38,378 nucleotides of DNA from Alienimonas chondri. Its GTDB lineage: Bacteria > Planctomycetota > Planctomycetia > Planctomycetales > Planctomycetaceae. Shown here piece after piece: positions 8,510 through 17,115 of the stretch; position 1 is the first letter of the stretch, and each line of letters starts with the position of its first letter. Where the stretch lies: positions 400 through 38,777 of the forward strand of contig NZ_WTPX01000034.1 of NCBI RefSeq assembly GCF_013036045.1, written 5' to 3'. Both the position numbers and the translations under genes were made by a program. The notes under the pieces were generated by a model. The model ran no database searches. It saw only the letters and a list, made by a program, of their open reading frames with translations, and had not been told where the DNA came from.

Positions 8510-10295
8510 CCCACAGGCCGCCGTGCTCGTCCGGCACGAAGTACCCGGCGGAAACGCCGAGGTATTTCTCGATCGCGTCGAACGGCGGCAGCGCGTCGGC
8601 CACATCCTGGAGCGCTTCCGCCGCTTCCGGGTCGGCCCCGCCCGTCAGTTTGCCGGAGCGGAACAGGTCGTAGAACGTCTCCGCCTGACCGCGCTGATCG
8701 GAGAAGGACAGGATCGAAACCTCCGCCGGCATCTTGGACGCCGCTTCGACGAACGCCGGAGCCTCGGCGAGCGGGGCGTCGGCCGGACCGCGGAGAGCCG
8801 CTTCCAGACGGGGCACGTCGGTGGTCGCCAACAGCGTGTCGCCGCTGATCGCAACCGCGAAGGCGGAACCGTCGGCGGGGTTCGTGCCTTCGTAGATCGG
8901 GGTGCCGCGGAAGTCGCGGCTCTCGATCATGCCGCCGGAGGCGTCGATGGCGAGGTCGAGCAGTTCGGCCACGCCCTTCGGATCGTTCAGGCCGAACCCG
9001 AACATCACCGGCTGAGCGGGCGGCGTGCCGGCTTCGACGTCTTCTTCAAATGAATCGTTCTGCAGGACCGCTTCGATGTCCTCGACCGGATAGGCGGCGA
9101 CCTGAATGCGACCGGTGAAGGCGTCGACGAGGTCTGCTTTGATGTCCACCGGCAGGTTGTCGGACTGCTGGGAGACCATGCGGTCGAACTCCCCGGGGCC
9201 GACCATGCTGTCGTAGGTGGTGCGAACGCTGTCGTACGCCGCGGCCAGATCCCAGTTGAAGGCGCTGTAACTGGCAGCGTCCGCCCCGACCCACGTCGGG
9301 GGCGTCAGGCGATCCGGCGGGAAGGTGAACACGCCCAGCGCCCGGTCGGTGCGATCGGCGTACAGCACGACCTTGCCGACGCTGGCGAACTCTTCCGTCC
9401 CCAGATCCATGCTCCCGCCGATCGCTTTGAACTCGTCCAGCCCCAGCACCGGCAGGTAGCTGAGGGCCAGCTGCACCGGCAGGCCGCCCTGCCCGCTGCC
9501 GAGCACCGCGCTCCGCACGGAGCCGATCGCGTCGGCGTACCACAGCAGGACCGGCGGGCGACCGTCGGTTTGCGTGCGGTCGGCGATGTAGCTGAACACC
9601 TCGTTGTCGGCGAACGTGCTGGCGTGCGTGCCGTCCCAGCGGACGAGAATCGCTTCCAGCGCCGCCGGATCGCTGGCGACGACCAGGTGCGTATCCTTCT
9701 GGAAATAGGCGAACTGCTGCGGCTCCGCCGGTTCAGCGTCGCTGTCGAAGTCCTCGTCGAACTCGTCCACTTCGACCTCCGCGACCGGGGCGGTCCAGAC
9801 GATGATCGGGGTTCCCTCGAAGGATTCCTCGACGCTGGTCAGGCCGTTCTCGTCGAGGGCGTCTTCGGCCTTCTCGATCAGGGCGTCGACGGTCTCGGCG
9901 CTTTCGCCGTAGTCCAGCAGGCCGACGACGGCGACCTTCCGCGGGGCCGTCTGGACGACGGCGAAGGTCACCTCGCCGGTGGGCACGTCCAGCAACTCTT
10001 CCAGCGTGATGCCGAGCCGCTCGCGAAGCGCCTCGCCGCCTTCCTCCAGCTTGTCCCCGACCATGTCCCGTACGTCGGCGAGCGCCGGGTCGGTGAACAT
10101 GCCGGACGCTTTGGTCGCGTTGAACCGCTCCTTGGCGGTCGTCATGTCGGGCACCGAGACGAACCCGTAGGTGATCGGCGGCAGCCGTTTGGCAGCCGGC
10201 ACCGGGTCCGCCGCGGCGGCGGTCGGCGCCGCCAGCGCGGGCGCCAGCAGCACGGCGGCCGCGGCGCACGATGTGAGAAGGGAAGGTCGACGCAT
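8478..10295 (-). CDS. Exported protein of unknown function
   Basis: The 605-residue product begins with a signal peptide (MRRPSLLTSCAAAAVLLAPA, Ala-rich to about residue 29). The mature part has two similarly built halves. Each tracks a scalar over an object: VTFAVVQTAPRKVAVVGLLD and THLVVASDPAALEAILVRW in the first half, GSAFAVAISGDTLLATTDVP and RLEAALRG in the second. This TH/DTLLVATD..RLEAAL pattern resembles the DUF3352 type of bacterial exported proteins, but I cannot confirm that. There is an acidic linker (EVDEFDEDFDSDAE) near residue 180. No catalytic motif is visible. It is convergent with the hydrolase gene, overlapping it by 32 bp. Confidence 0.78.
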   Translation of the reverse strand: MRRPSLLTSCAAAAVLLAPALAAPTAAAADPVPAAKRLPPITYGFVSVPDMTTAKERFNATKASGMFTDPALADVRDMVGDKLEEGGEALRERLGITLEELLDVPTGEVTFAVVQTAPRKVAVVGLLDYGESAETVDALIEKAEDALDENGLTSVEESFEGTPIIVWTAPVAEVEVDEFDEDFDSDAEPAEPQQFAYFQKDTHLVVASDPAALEAILVRWDGTHASTFADNEVFSYIADRTQTDGRPPVLLWYADAIGSVRSAVLGSGQGGLPVQLALSYLPVLGLDEFKAIGGSMDLGTEEFASVGKVVLYADRTDRALGVFTFPPDRLTPPTWVGADAASYSAFNWDLAAAYDSVRTTYDSMVGPGEFDRMVSQQSDNLPVDIKADLVDAFTGRIQVAAYPVEDIEAVLQNDSFEEDVEAGTPPAQPVMFGFGLNDPKGVAELLDLAIDASGGMIESRDFRGTPIYEGTNPADGSAFAVAISGDTLLATTDVPRLEAALRGPADAPLAEAPAFVEAASKMPAEVSILSFSDQRGQAETFYDLFRSGKLTGGADPEAAEALQDVADALPPFDAIEKYLGVSAGYFVPDEHGGLWVSFGLETETK

Positions 10296-10405
10296 TGGGG
10301 GGATCTTCGTGGGACTGGGAAGCGGGGCAATCTACGGAGGCTCTCCGCCGGCGCCACTCTTACCCCCCCGATCCTCCGCAGGTTTCACCTCCCTTTCGCC
10401 CCCTC

Positions 10406-10437
10406 GCCCGAACGGACTTCGTCATCGCCGTTCGGGC
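10406..10437. terminator. Hairpin downstream of RNase PH
   Basis: GCCCGAACGG pairs perfectly with CCGTTCGGGC across a 12-nt loop, 10 bp past the stop of the minus-strand RNase PH gene. There is no T-run on that strand, so it could terminate weakly or protect the 3' end. Confidence 0.5.
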
Positions 10438-10446
10438 CGTCGCCGC

Positions 10447-11217
10447 TCAACCGGGAAAGCGATCGCCCAGCAGTTCCCGTTGCATGGCCGTCAGGCCAAC
10501 GCACCCCGCGGCGGCGAGATCGAGCAGTTCGTTCAACACCGGTCGGGGGAAGGGTTCGCCCTCGGCGGTCCCCTGCACTTCGATGTAATCGCCCGGCGTG
10601 TCGCCCTCGGGCGCGGTCGTTCCGCCGGTCATCACCACGTTCAAATCGACTTCGGCACGGCTGTCCTCCGCGTAATCGAGGTCCAGCACGCAGCCTTCCG
10701 CCGTCACGCCCACGCTGACCGCCGCGATCGACCGCGTCAGCACCTTCACCCCCGGCACGCCGTTCGACGGTCGATCAAGGTCGAGGGAGGCGACGGCGTC
10801 CGCCAGCGCGATGAACCCGCCGGTGATCGCCAGCGTGCGCGTTCCGCCGTCCGCCTGCATCACGTCGCAATCGACCGTAATCGTCCGATTGCCCAGCGCC
10901 GCGAAGTCCACGGCGGCCCGCAAGCTGCGGCCGATCAGGCGTTGAATCTCCGTCGCTCGCCCGTCGGGGCCGCGCTTCTTCCGCCCCGGCGTACTACCGG
11001 GGTGCATGGCGTACTCCGCGGTCACCCACCCCTTCGAGCGAGCCGGGTCGTCCCGGTTCACCCGCCACGGGGGCACGCCCTCGGTGACCGAGGCGGTGCA
11101 CAGCAGCACGGTGTCGCCGGCGGAGATCAACACGCTGCCGGCCGCGGCGCTGGGGAAAGGCCGCTGCACGGTCAGTTCGCGAAGTTGGCCGGGCTCGCGG
11201 CCGGAGGGACGTGGCAC
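10447..11217 (-). CDS. rph: Ribonuclease PH
   Basis: RNase PH is a phosphorolytic 3'-5' exoribonuclease that trims tRNA 3' ends. The hallmark blocks are present in order: SGREPGQLREL at the N-terminus, AGDTVLLCTASV, EGVPPW, GWVTAEYAMHPGS, ATEIQRLIGRSLRAAVD, DCDVMQADGGTRTLAITGG and YAEDSRAEVDLNVVMTG. I place the start at the GTG at 11217 (256 residues), just before PRPSGRE, because the family begins there. The frame is open to 11292, but the extra 25 residues have no family counterpart and would run into the leader of the divergent cyclophilin gene. The substrate-binding GGTRT and phosphate-binding residues appear intact, so it should be active. Confidence 0.93.
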   Translation of the reverse strand: MPRPSGREPGQLRELTVQRPFPSAAAGSVLISAGDTVLLCTASVTEGVPPWRVNRDDPARSKGWVTAEYAMHPGSTPGRKKRGPDGRATEIQRLIGRSLRAAVDFAALGNRTITVDCDVMQADGGTRTLAITGGFIALADAVASLDLDRPSNGVPGVKVLTRSIAAVSVGVTAEGCVLDLDYAEDSRAEVDLNVVMTGGTTAPEGDTPGDYIEVQGTAEGEPFPRPVLNELLDLAAAGCVGLTAMQRELLGDRFPG

Positions 11218-11258
11218 GGTGGAACCTGGATCGGTGGGATGGGGGCGTACGAATGAGC

Positions 11259-11316
11259 GGGGAGTGTGCGACGGGAGCCGACGCGACCGCAACCGCCGGC
11301 GGTCGGTACACTCCCC
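11259..11316. promoter_or_regulatory. Inverted repeat in the divergent leader between rph and the cyclophilin gene
   Basis: GGGGAGTGT (11259-11267) pairs with ACACTCCCC (11308-11316), and a 12-bp perfect palindrome ACCGCCGGCGGT (11292-11303) lies between the arms. It is in the only non-coding gap between the two divergent genes, so it may be an operator or a leader RNA structure. Function is inferred from position only. Confidence 0.35.
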
Positions 11317-11348
11317 CGCCCCGCCTCTTTCCGAACACGGATCTCGCC

Positions 11349-12557
11349 ATGCACGTGCCCCGAACGTCCCGGTTTCCGTCGCGTTCTCCCGTCGGCCTCG
11401 CGGTCGCCGCGCTCGCCTGCGTCGGCCTGTTGGCGACGGGCTGCATCCGCGACTACGAAGATCCGAACGCTCCGTCCCTGACGAAGTCGACCGACGAAGC
11501 GGCTTCCGCGGACGAACCGGCGGGCGAAGACGCGTTCCGCGTGAAGTTCGAGACGACGAAAGGCCCGTTCGTCGTCGAAGCCCGCCCGGACTGGGCGCCG
11601 CTGGGCGCCGCTCGCTTCAAGACGCTGGTCGAGGAAGGCTTCTTCGACGGCGCCGCGTTCTTCCGCGTGATCCCGGGGTTCGTGGCCCAGTTCGGCCTCG
11701 CCGCCGACCCGGCCGAGACCGCCAAGTGGAAAGGCACCGATCTCCGTGACGAGCCGGTGCTGGTCGCCAACACCCCCGGTCGCCTGAGCTTCGCCAAAAG
11801 CGGCCCGAACACCCGCACCACGCAGATGTTCATTAACCTGGGGGACAACTCTCGCTCGCTCGATCCGCAGGGGTTCAGCCCGTTCGCGGAGATCGTCTCC
11901 GGCGGCGACGTGCCGGCGAAGTTCCATGCGGAGGAGGTCCAGGATCAGGGCGCGATCACGTCCGGCGGGGCGGAGTATCTCGAAGCGAACTTCCCCGACC
12001 TGGATACGATCACCTCCGCCCGCATCATTCCGCGGGAGGAGTGGGTTGAAGACGTCGATACGGACGCCGAGACCGCTCCGACTGACGACGAGGGCGACGA
12101 AGAGGCTCTCGCCGGCTTGGCCGGTCCGGAGGGAAACGAGGACACGACGCCCGCCGAACCGGCGGAGGAAGCAATGACGGAGGACGGTGCGGGGGAGACG
12201 GCTCCGGAAGCAACCGAGGAGCCGACGGAACCCACGTCCGAGACGCCGACCGAAGACCCCGCGGACGAATCGGCCGACGAAACTCCCGCCGAACCGGCGA
12301 TGACGGAAGATCCGCCGCCGACTCCGCCGGAGCCGAGTCCCTCGCCCGATCCGGAGCCGGATACGCCGCCCACGCCCGATCCGACCCCCGACCCGGGCAC
12401 TCCGCCCGAGCCGCAACCGGACCCGACTCCCACGCCGGACCCCACGCCCGACCCGGAACCGGAACCCGAACCGCAGCCGGACCCCACGCCCGATCCGGAA
12501 GAGCCGACGGCACCAGAGGCCGAAGACGAGGAAGAGTCGCCCGCCGAAGAGCAGTGA
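11349..12557 (+). CDS. Cyclophilin-type peptidyl-prolyl isomerase lipoprotein with Pro/Glu-rich tail
   Basis: The 402-residue product starts at the ATG at 11349; the upstream open frame is leader. Residues 1-35 form a lipoprotein signal (LAVAALACVGLLATGC), with Cys as the probable lipidated residue. Residues about 63-215 are a cyclophilin domain: FRVKFETTKGPFVVEARPDW, GAARFKTLVEEGFFDGAAFF, RVIPGFVAQFG, FAKSGPNTRTTQMFINLGDN, GFSPFAEIVSGGDV. Such proteins catalyse prolyl cis-trans isomerisation. Here it would assist folding at the cell envelope. Residues about 240-402 are an acidic Pro/Thr/Glu tail with repeated PDPTP and PEPEP units and no fold, which may act as a spacer or bind cell-wall material. 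Confidence 0.9.
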   Translation: MHVPRTSRFPSRSPVGLAVAALACVGLLATGCIRDYEDPNAPSLTKSTDEAASADEPAGEDAFRVKFETTKGPFVVEARPDWAPLGAARFKTLVEEGFFDGAAFFRVIPGFVAQFGLAADPAETAKWKGTDLRDEPVLVANTPGRLSFAKSGPNTRTTQMFINLGDNSRSLDPQGFSPFAEIVSGGDVPAKFHAEEVQDQGAITSGGAEYLEANFPDLDTITSARIIPREEWVEDVDTDAETAPTDDEGDEEALAGLAGPEGNEDTTPAEPAEEAMTEDGAGETAPEATEEPTEPTSETPTEDPADESADETPAEPAMTEDPPPTPPEPSPSPDPEPDTPPTPDPTPDPGTPPEPQPDPTPTPDPTPDPEPEPEPQPDPTPDPEEPTAPEAEDEEESPAEEQ

Positions 12558-12581
12558 TCGCGGTGCCCCGCTGTCCCCGCC

Positions 12582-13085
12582 TCATCCCTCGACGGGGCGG
12601 GCGGGGATGTCGCGGGTTTGCAGGAAGAGCGCCTTCTTCTCGCCGGGCAGGGTGAAGTCGAACCCGCAACTGCCGAAGAAGGCCTCGCTGCTGGTCACCG
12701 CCATGACCTCCAACACGTTGCGCTCCCGGGCGAGGGCGACGCAGCGGGCGACGAGTTCTTTCCCCACGCCCCGCCCGCGGTACACGTCCGCGACGGCGAG
12801 GCTGCGAATCTCCGCCAGCTTGGGCGAGTAGATTTCCAGCGAGGCGAAGCCCACCACGCGGCCGTCCTCGGACTCCGAGGCGGAGAGGCCCGGGTCGAGG
12901 GCGACGAAGCCGGTCGGCATCAGCTCTTCCAGTTCGTCCATCGTCCGCTCCAGCAGTCGGCCGGTCGCGACGAACGGGCGGATGAACGCATGCACGGCCG
13001 GCACGTCGGCGGAGACGGCCGGACGCACGAACGTCGGCGAAGCGGGGGCTTCGGGCGATTCGGCGGGGCGAGGCGGGGCGGACAT
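12582..13085 (-). CDS. GNAT-family N-acetyltransferase, amino-acid acetyltransferase (ArgA)-like
   Basis: The 167-residue protein is a single GNAT domain. It contains VRPAVSADVPAVHAFIRPFV with GRLLERTMDELEELM (acceptor side), then YSPKLAEIRSLAVADVYRG followed by RGRGVGKELVARCVALA, the acetyl-CoA pyrophosphate-binding loop (Q/RxxGxG/A type). SSEAFFGSCGFDF closes the fold. The pattern resembles the acetyltransferase half of N-acetylglutamate synthases that lack the kinase-like domain, which would place it in arginine biosynthesis. Neighbouring genes do not support this directly. It converges on the cyclophilin gene with a 24-bp gap. Family is sure; substrate is tentative. Confidence 0.85.
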   Translation of the reverse strand: MSAPPRPAESPEAPASPTFVRPAVSADVPAVHAFIRPFVATGRLLERTMDELEELMPTGFVALDPGLSASESEDGRVVGFASLEIYSPKLAEIRSLAVADVYRGRGVGKELVARCVALARERNVLEVMAVTSSEAFFGSCGFDFTLPGEKKALFLQTRDIPARPVEG

Positions 13086-13551
13086 CGGCGGAGTCTACCG
13101 CCTCGCCTCGGCTCCGTTCAGCGGACCGACGCCCTACTCTCCCCGCCAATTACTTTCGGACCGTCGTTCAGCCGGGCGGCCGGCGACTCATCAGCGCGAC
13201 CTGCACCGCTCCCGGCGCCGACGACCGGGCGGCCAGCACTTCTGAGGTCGACCGGCCGAACGTCGTCCGTGACCGCACCGCGAGCCGCTGCCCGGCGCCT
13301 AACCCGTAAGTCTGCGGACAGTACTGACCCACCGCCGCCGGGTGGGGGGCGTGGCCGGGACGGGACAGATCAAGAGGCGGCATGGAGAACCGGGGCGTTC
13401 TGGGGGGGAATCGGGGCGGTCCCTTCCATCGGCGCCCCGGGACAGCCCCCATGCATCAACTCGCTTCCGTGCGACCGATTGCCGCGACCGATCGCAATCG
13501 GCACAGTCCTCGCCCGTCCGTCGACCGCTCCTCGCCTCCCCGTTCGCCCGT
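13086..13551. other. 466-bp intergenic region without a convincing gene
   Basis: This stretch lies between two divergent genes and must hold both promoters. The open frames that cross it are Arg/Pro/Gly-rich, low-complexity and match no family. I see no RNA gene, no clear promoter and no strong hairpin. Confidence 0.5.
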
Positions 13552-14937
13552 ATGTTCGGCCTCTTCAAGCCCCGCCCGCCGCTGGAGGTTCACGAACAGG
13601 CGTGGGTCGAACGGCATCTAACGCTCCTTGCTGGCCTGCTCGGTCCGCAGCGGATGGGACTCAGCGGCGGGGGACTTCCCCAGCAACTGCTGCCCTCCCA
13701 AGAGATCACGGGGCTTCGCAGCGAAGCAGACGCCGAACGCCTCTTTGATCGCATTCTAGACCGGCTGGCGCCGAACGCGCCGGCGTTGACGCTCGCCTGG
13801 TTCGACGGCGATGCGCTGCTGGAGACGGATCCCGCCGCGATCCCCGTACCGAGGACCGCGCTCGCCGACCCGATGTCGCTGGCGGCGGGACTCGTCCGCC
13901 AAGCCTGTCGCCGGACGTTTCATTCGGAACTGTCCGCGGCCGCACGTCAGTACGATCTCGCCGGCACCGCCTTGGGATTGGGCCTGCCGTTGGCGAATGC
14001 GGACGCCCCGGCGCCCTCGACAGGCGAGACGGGAGACCGCGATCTGACCAGTCGGGAGATTGGCTACGCCCTCGCCCTGCTGTGGCATGTGCGGCAGGAG
14101 GGAGAAGGCTCGACGGACGATCCGCCGTGGGTCGACGAACTCCGCGGCGACGCGGCGGGCGCGGTGACGGGCGGCCTGAAATATCTGCGCAAAGTCGGCG
14201 ACGCCCGTTTCAACGCCGCGTCCCTGCGGGGCGAGTCCGATCCCACCGAAGCCGAGATCCGTACCGAACTTCGCCATCGTCGCCCGGCCCGCCGGCTGGC
14301 CGCGACGTGGGATGCGGCGCAACTCTCACGCCGGGAGTCCGTGTCTCCCGGCGTGGAGTCAGCGACTCTCCACACCCTCCTCGAGACGCTCCACGACCGC
14401 GAACCAGCCGTTCGCGCGGGGGCCTGCGGAGCCGTCGCAGCGCTTTGGCCGGATGAAGACAGCGCTCGCGACGACTGGGACCGCTGCCTGCTGGGGCTGA
14501 CGGGCGCCGCGGACGACCCGATCGCGGCTGTCCGGGCCGCGGCCCTGTCGGGGCTGGGCATGAACCCCGACTTGCCCTCGACCGGCGCCGGGCGGGAAGA
14601 ATTGAACCGGGTGACGCTGGAGGGATTGGCGTCTCGCACGCCGGCGGTGCGACAGGCCGCGTCGGCGCTCGCCTGCGCGCTGCCCCCGGCGGAATCCGGT
14701 GGGGCCGAGTCCCCCTTCGCCCCCGCGACGCTCAAGGCGTTGGTCGGGGCGCTGGTGCGAGTCGACGGTCCGGAGATCGCCGAGCACGTCGCCACCCTCC
14801 GCACCCTGCACCCCGATCCGGCGGCGCTCGCCGAGGAGCGGGTGGACGACGGCGAACTGCTGGCCCGGGCGCTGGACGCCCTGGGCGTCGCGGAACTGGA
14901 GACGCCGGAGGCCGAGGAAGCCGCCGTCGCGACCTGA
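13552..14937 (+). CDS. HEAT-repeat-like protein of unknown function
   Basis: The 461-residue product starts at the ATG at 13552 (MFGLFKPRPPLEVHEQAWVE); the open frame upstream is Arg/Ser-rich and unlikely to be translated. Residues 1-260 have no family I recognise, but contain helical segments and conserved-looking aromatic/acidic blocks (ITGLRSEADAERLFDRILDR). Residues about 280-430 contain helical pairs of HEAT type: TLLETLHDREPAVRAGACGA, DDPIAAVRAAALSGLGM, GLASRTPAVRQAASALACAL. HEAT repeats usually make protein-binding scaffolds. There is no signal peptide or membrane segment, so it is probably cytoplasmic. Tandem hairpins at 14327-14373 are translated in the hinge before the HEAT-like part. 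Function unknown. Confidence 0.75.
   Translation: MFGLFKPRPPLEVHEQAWVERHLTLLAGLLGPQRMGLSGGGLPQQLLPSQEITGLRSEADAERLFDRILDRLAPNAPALTLAWFDGDALLETDPAAIPVPRTALADPMSLAAGLVRQACRRTFHSELSAAARQYDLAGTALGLGLPLANADAPAPSTGETGDRDLTSREIGYALALLWHVRQEGEGSTDDPPWVDELRGDAAGAVTGGLKYLRKVGDARFNAASLRGESDPTEAEIRTELRHRRPARRLAATWDAAQLSRRESVSPGVESATLHTLLETLHDREPAVRAGACGAVAALWPDEDSARDDWDRCLLGLTGAADDPIAAVRAAALSGLGMNPDLPSTGAGREELNRVTLEGLASRTPAVRQAASALACALPPAESGGAESPFAPATLKALVGALVRVDGPEIAEHVATLRTLHPDPAALAEERVDDGELLARALDALGVAELETPEAEEAAVAT
14327..14373. repeat. Tandem hairpins inside the HEAT-like gene
   Basis: CACGCCGGGAG pairs perfectly with CTCCCGGCGTG across a 7-nt loop. A second inverted repeat (GTGGAG...CTCCAC with GAGTC-AGC-GACTC inside) follows at once and overlaps it. 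Both are translated as a Ser/Arg/Glu-rich linker (SRRESVSPGVESAT). Confidence 0.55.
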
Positions 14938-14995
14938 CGGACAGCCGCGGCGACCCGTTCGCCGCGTGCGTTCCCCTCGCTGACACGTCGTCGTA

Positions 14996-16456
14996 CTACA
15001 CGTCGTAGTAGAGCGCGAACTCGTGAGGGTGCGGGCGGCGGCGCACGGCTTGGACCTCGTGCTCCGTCTTTACGCGGATCCACGTGTCGATGACGTCCTC
15101 GGTGAACACGTCGCCCCGCAGCAGGAACTCGTGATCATTGCGGAGCGCGGAAAGCGCCTCCGCGAGCGTCGCCGGGACCGGCGGCACGTCCCGGACTTCT
15201 TCACTGCCCAGGTCGTAGAGATCCTTGTCGAGCGGCGGGCCCGGGTCGGTGCGGTTCTGGATGCCGTCCAGCGCCGCCATCAGCAGCGCCGCGCAGGCGA
15301 GGTGGGCGTTGCAGCTGGGGTCCGGCACGCGGAATTCGAACCGCTTGTCCTCCGGCCGCTGGGCGTTCACCGGGATGCGAACCGCCGCGGAGCGGTTGCG
15401 GTAGGAGTAGGTGAGGTTCACCGGCGCCTCGAAGCCGGGCACGAGCCGCTTGTAGCTGTTGGTCGTCGGGCAGCAGAACGCGAACAGCGCCGGGGCGTGC
15501 TGCAAGATGCCGCCGAGCGCGTGCAGGGCGGTGTCCGACAGCCCGCCGTAGTTCCCGCCGGCGAACAGCGGGGCGCCGTCCTTCCAGAGACTCAGGTGCA
15601 GGTGCAGTCCGTTGCCGGCGTCGTCGTACAGCGGCTTGGGCATGAAGGTCGCCGTCTTGCCGCGACGGGCGGCGACGTTCTTCACCACGTACTTGTACCG
15701 CAGCAGATTATCCGCGGTTCTCAACAGCGGGGCGAACCGCATGTCGACCTCGCACTGCCCGGCGGTGGCGATCTCGTGGTGGTGGCCCTCCGCGGCGATG
15801 CCCACTTCTTCCAGCACCGCCATGATCTCGCTGCGCAGGCTTTGCAGCGTGTCCGTCGGGGGCGTCGGGAAGTAGCCTTCCCCCTGCCGGACCTGATAGC
15901 CGCTGTTCGAGACGCCGTCCGAACCCACGCCGGTCCCGCTGGGGCCCTGCGCTGTCGGGAAAGGAGCGCGACGACCCCGGGTCCATTGCCCCTCGGCGCT
16001 GTCGAGGTGGTAGAAGGACTCGTGCGTGTTCGAGTCGAACGCGACGGAGTCGAACACGAAGAACTCCGCCTCGGGCCCGATCATCGCCTCGTCCGCGATG
16101 CCCAGGCTGCGCATGTACCGCTCCGCGTTCCGGGCGATGTTGCGCGGGTCCTTCGGGTAGTCCTCGCCGGTGACGGGGTCGCGGACGGTGCAGGTCAGCG
16201 CCAGCGTGCGATCCATGAAGGGATCGACCATCGCGGTGTCGGCCTGCGGGACGACCAGCAGGTCGGACTCGTTGACGGCCTGCCAGCCCCGCATGCCGGA
16301 TCCGTCGAATCCGAAGCCCTCCTCGAAGCTGGCCTCCGTGAGCCGGGAGAGCGGCCGCGTGAAGTGCTTCTGCGTGCCGGGGAAGTCCATGAACCGCAGA
16401 TCAACCGCGTTCAGGTCGCGTTCGCGGCAGAGGGCGAGGACTTCGCGGGGGGTCAT
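14996..16456 (-). CDS. glnA: Glutamine synthetase, type I
   Basis: Glutamine synthetase makes glutamine from glutamate, ammonia and ATP. The start at the ATG at 16456 gives 486 residues; the frame is open about 200 codons further, but that extension is low-complexity and the family begins with a segment like MTPREVLALCRERDLNAVDL. Hallmarks in order: GFGFDGSGMRGW, IGPEAEFFVFD, GHHHEIATAGQCEVD, NGLHLHLSLWKDG, YSYRNRSAAVRIP and FEFRVPDPS. The length and DLYDLGSEE segment (Tyr about 414) match the GSI-beta form, in which that Tyr is the adenylylation site, so GlnE-type control is possible. No PII or ammonium transporter gene is adjacent. It is divergent from the HTH-receiver gene. Confidence 0.95.
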   Translation of the reverse strand: MTPREVLALCRERDLNAVDLRFMDFPGTQKHFTRPLSRLTEASFEEGFGFDGSGMRGWQAVNESDLLVVPQADTAMVDPFMDRTLALTCTVRDPVTGEDYPKDPRNIARNAERYMRSLGIADEAMIGPEAEFFVFDSVAFDSNTHESFYHLDSAEGQWTRGRRAPFPTAQGPSGTGVGSDGVSNSGYQVRQGEGYFPTPPTDTLQSLRSEIMAVLEEVGIAAEGHHHEIATAGQCEVDMRFAPLLRTADNLLRYKYVVKNVAARRGKTATFMPKPLYDDAGNGLHLHLSLWKDGAPLFAGGNYGGLSDTALHALGGILQHAPALFAFCCPTTNSYKRLVPGFEAPVNLTYSYRNRSAAVRIPVNAQRPEDKRFEFRVPDPSCNAHLACAALLMAALDGIQNRTDPGPPLDKDLYDLGSEEVRDVPPVPATLAEALSALRNDHEFLLRGDVFTEDVIDTWIRVKTEHEVQAVRRRPHPHEFALYYDV

Positions 16457-17064
16457 CGACGGCGGGCTCGTAGAAGGGGCGACGGTACGACGGAAACGTG
16501 CGACGGGGAGGGAAACGACGGGCGAGCGGGCCGAATGTCGAACGCGCAGTGTAGCGGCGCCCCGCCGCGGTCCGTCCCCGGCGGGCGGCGAGTTGAGCGC
16601 GGAGCGACGATTTCCGCCCGATTGAAACGACTCGCGCCGGTTGGGAGCCGATCGTGACGCCGGCGTCGACTGGGAGGGCGATCGGTTCGCACGCGATGCG
16701 GACGGTTCGCGCCCGTGGACTTGGGGGTCGTCCCGAGCATGCGTAACTCCGCTTCCGAAATAGGGTTCCGACCGGTCGTGTGGGTCGGTCCTGCTCAAGG
16801 CAACACGGCGATGGTGACGAAGTTTCCCCCCGGACGGCCTGCCGCCGCCGTGCCCGACGCACCGCTTCGCCTCCCTGTCGGGGTGAGCCGGGATGTCCGG
16901 GTCGAACGCGGCGCCGCGGCCGTTTACCTCGTGCGAACGGTTCGACCCGCCGCTCGTACGTCCCCCTTTTGCCCCGTTGACGACCCCGGGCCGCCCTTCC
17001 TCCCCCCGACCCGACCGAACGTGCCGTCCCCGCTTTGGGGGCGTCCGCAATCGGCGGGGGGAAT

Positions 17065-17083
17065 CGGGGGCATGACGCCCCCG
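17065..17083. repeat. Short palindrome in the leader of the HTH-receiver gene
   Basis: CGGGGGC-ATGAC-GCCCCCG is a 7-bp stem with a 5-nt loop, 19 bp before the ribosome-binding site. It resembles the GGGGGC-GTCA-GCCCCC element at 18956-18975, so both may belong to one dispersed palindrome family. It could also shape the leader RNA. Confidence 0.5.
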
Positions 17084-17101
17084 TCGGTCGGCCCTAAACT
17101 C

Positions 17102-17106
17102 AGGAG
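17102..17106 (+). promoter_or_regulatory. Clear Shine-Dalgarno site
   Basis: AGGAG lies nine bases before the ATG at 17116. It fixes the start of the HTH-receiver gene and is notable because most genes in this window show no such site. Confidence 0.7.
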
Positions 17107-17115
17107 AGCCCGCAC

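Larger units (their letters stand above)
16457..17115. other. 659-bp divergent intergenic region between glnA and the HTH-receiver gene
   Basis: No convincing gene is seen: open frames here are Arg/Pro-rich and match nothing. It must hold the glnA promoter and the HTH-receiver promoter. I found no sigma-54 consensus. The only clear elements are the hairpin at 17065-17083 and the ribosome-binding site at 17102-17106. The length is unusual for this tightly packed window. Confidence 0.5.

Noticed and set aside
13168-13452. A 94-codon minus-strand frame in the gap before the HEAT-like gene
   Set aside because: It is Pro/Arg/Ser-rich, matches nothing I know and has no ribosome-binding site.
15023-16657. 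A 544-codon open frame opposite glnA
   Set aside because: It mirrors glutamine synthetase codons and runs beyond it only as Arg-rich sequence.
16457-17050. N-terminal extension of glutamine synthetase by about 200 residues
   Set aside because: The frame stays open, but the sequence is Arg/Ser/Pro-rich with no counterpart in the family, and the ATG at 16456 fits the normal start.
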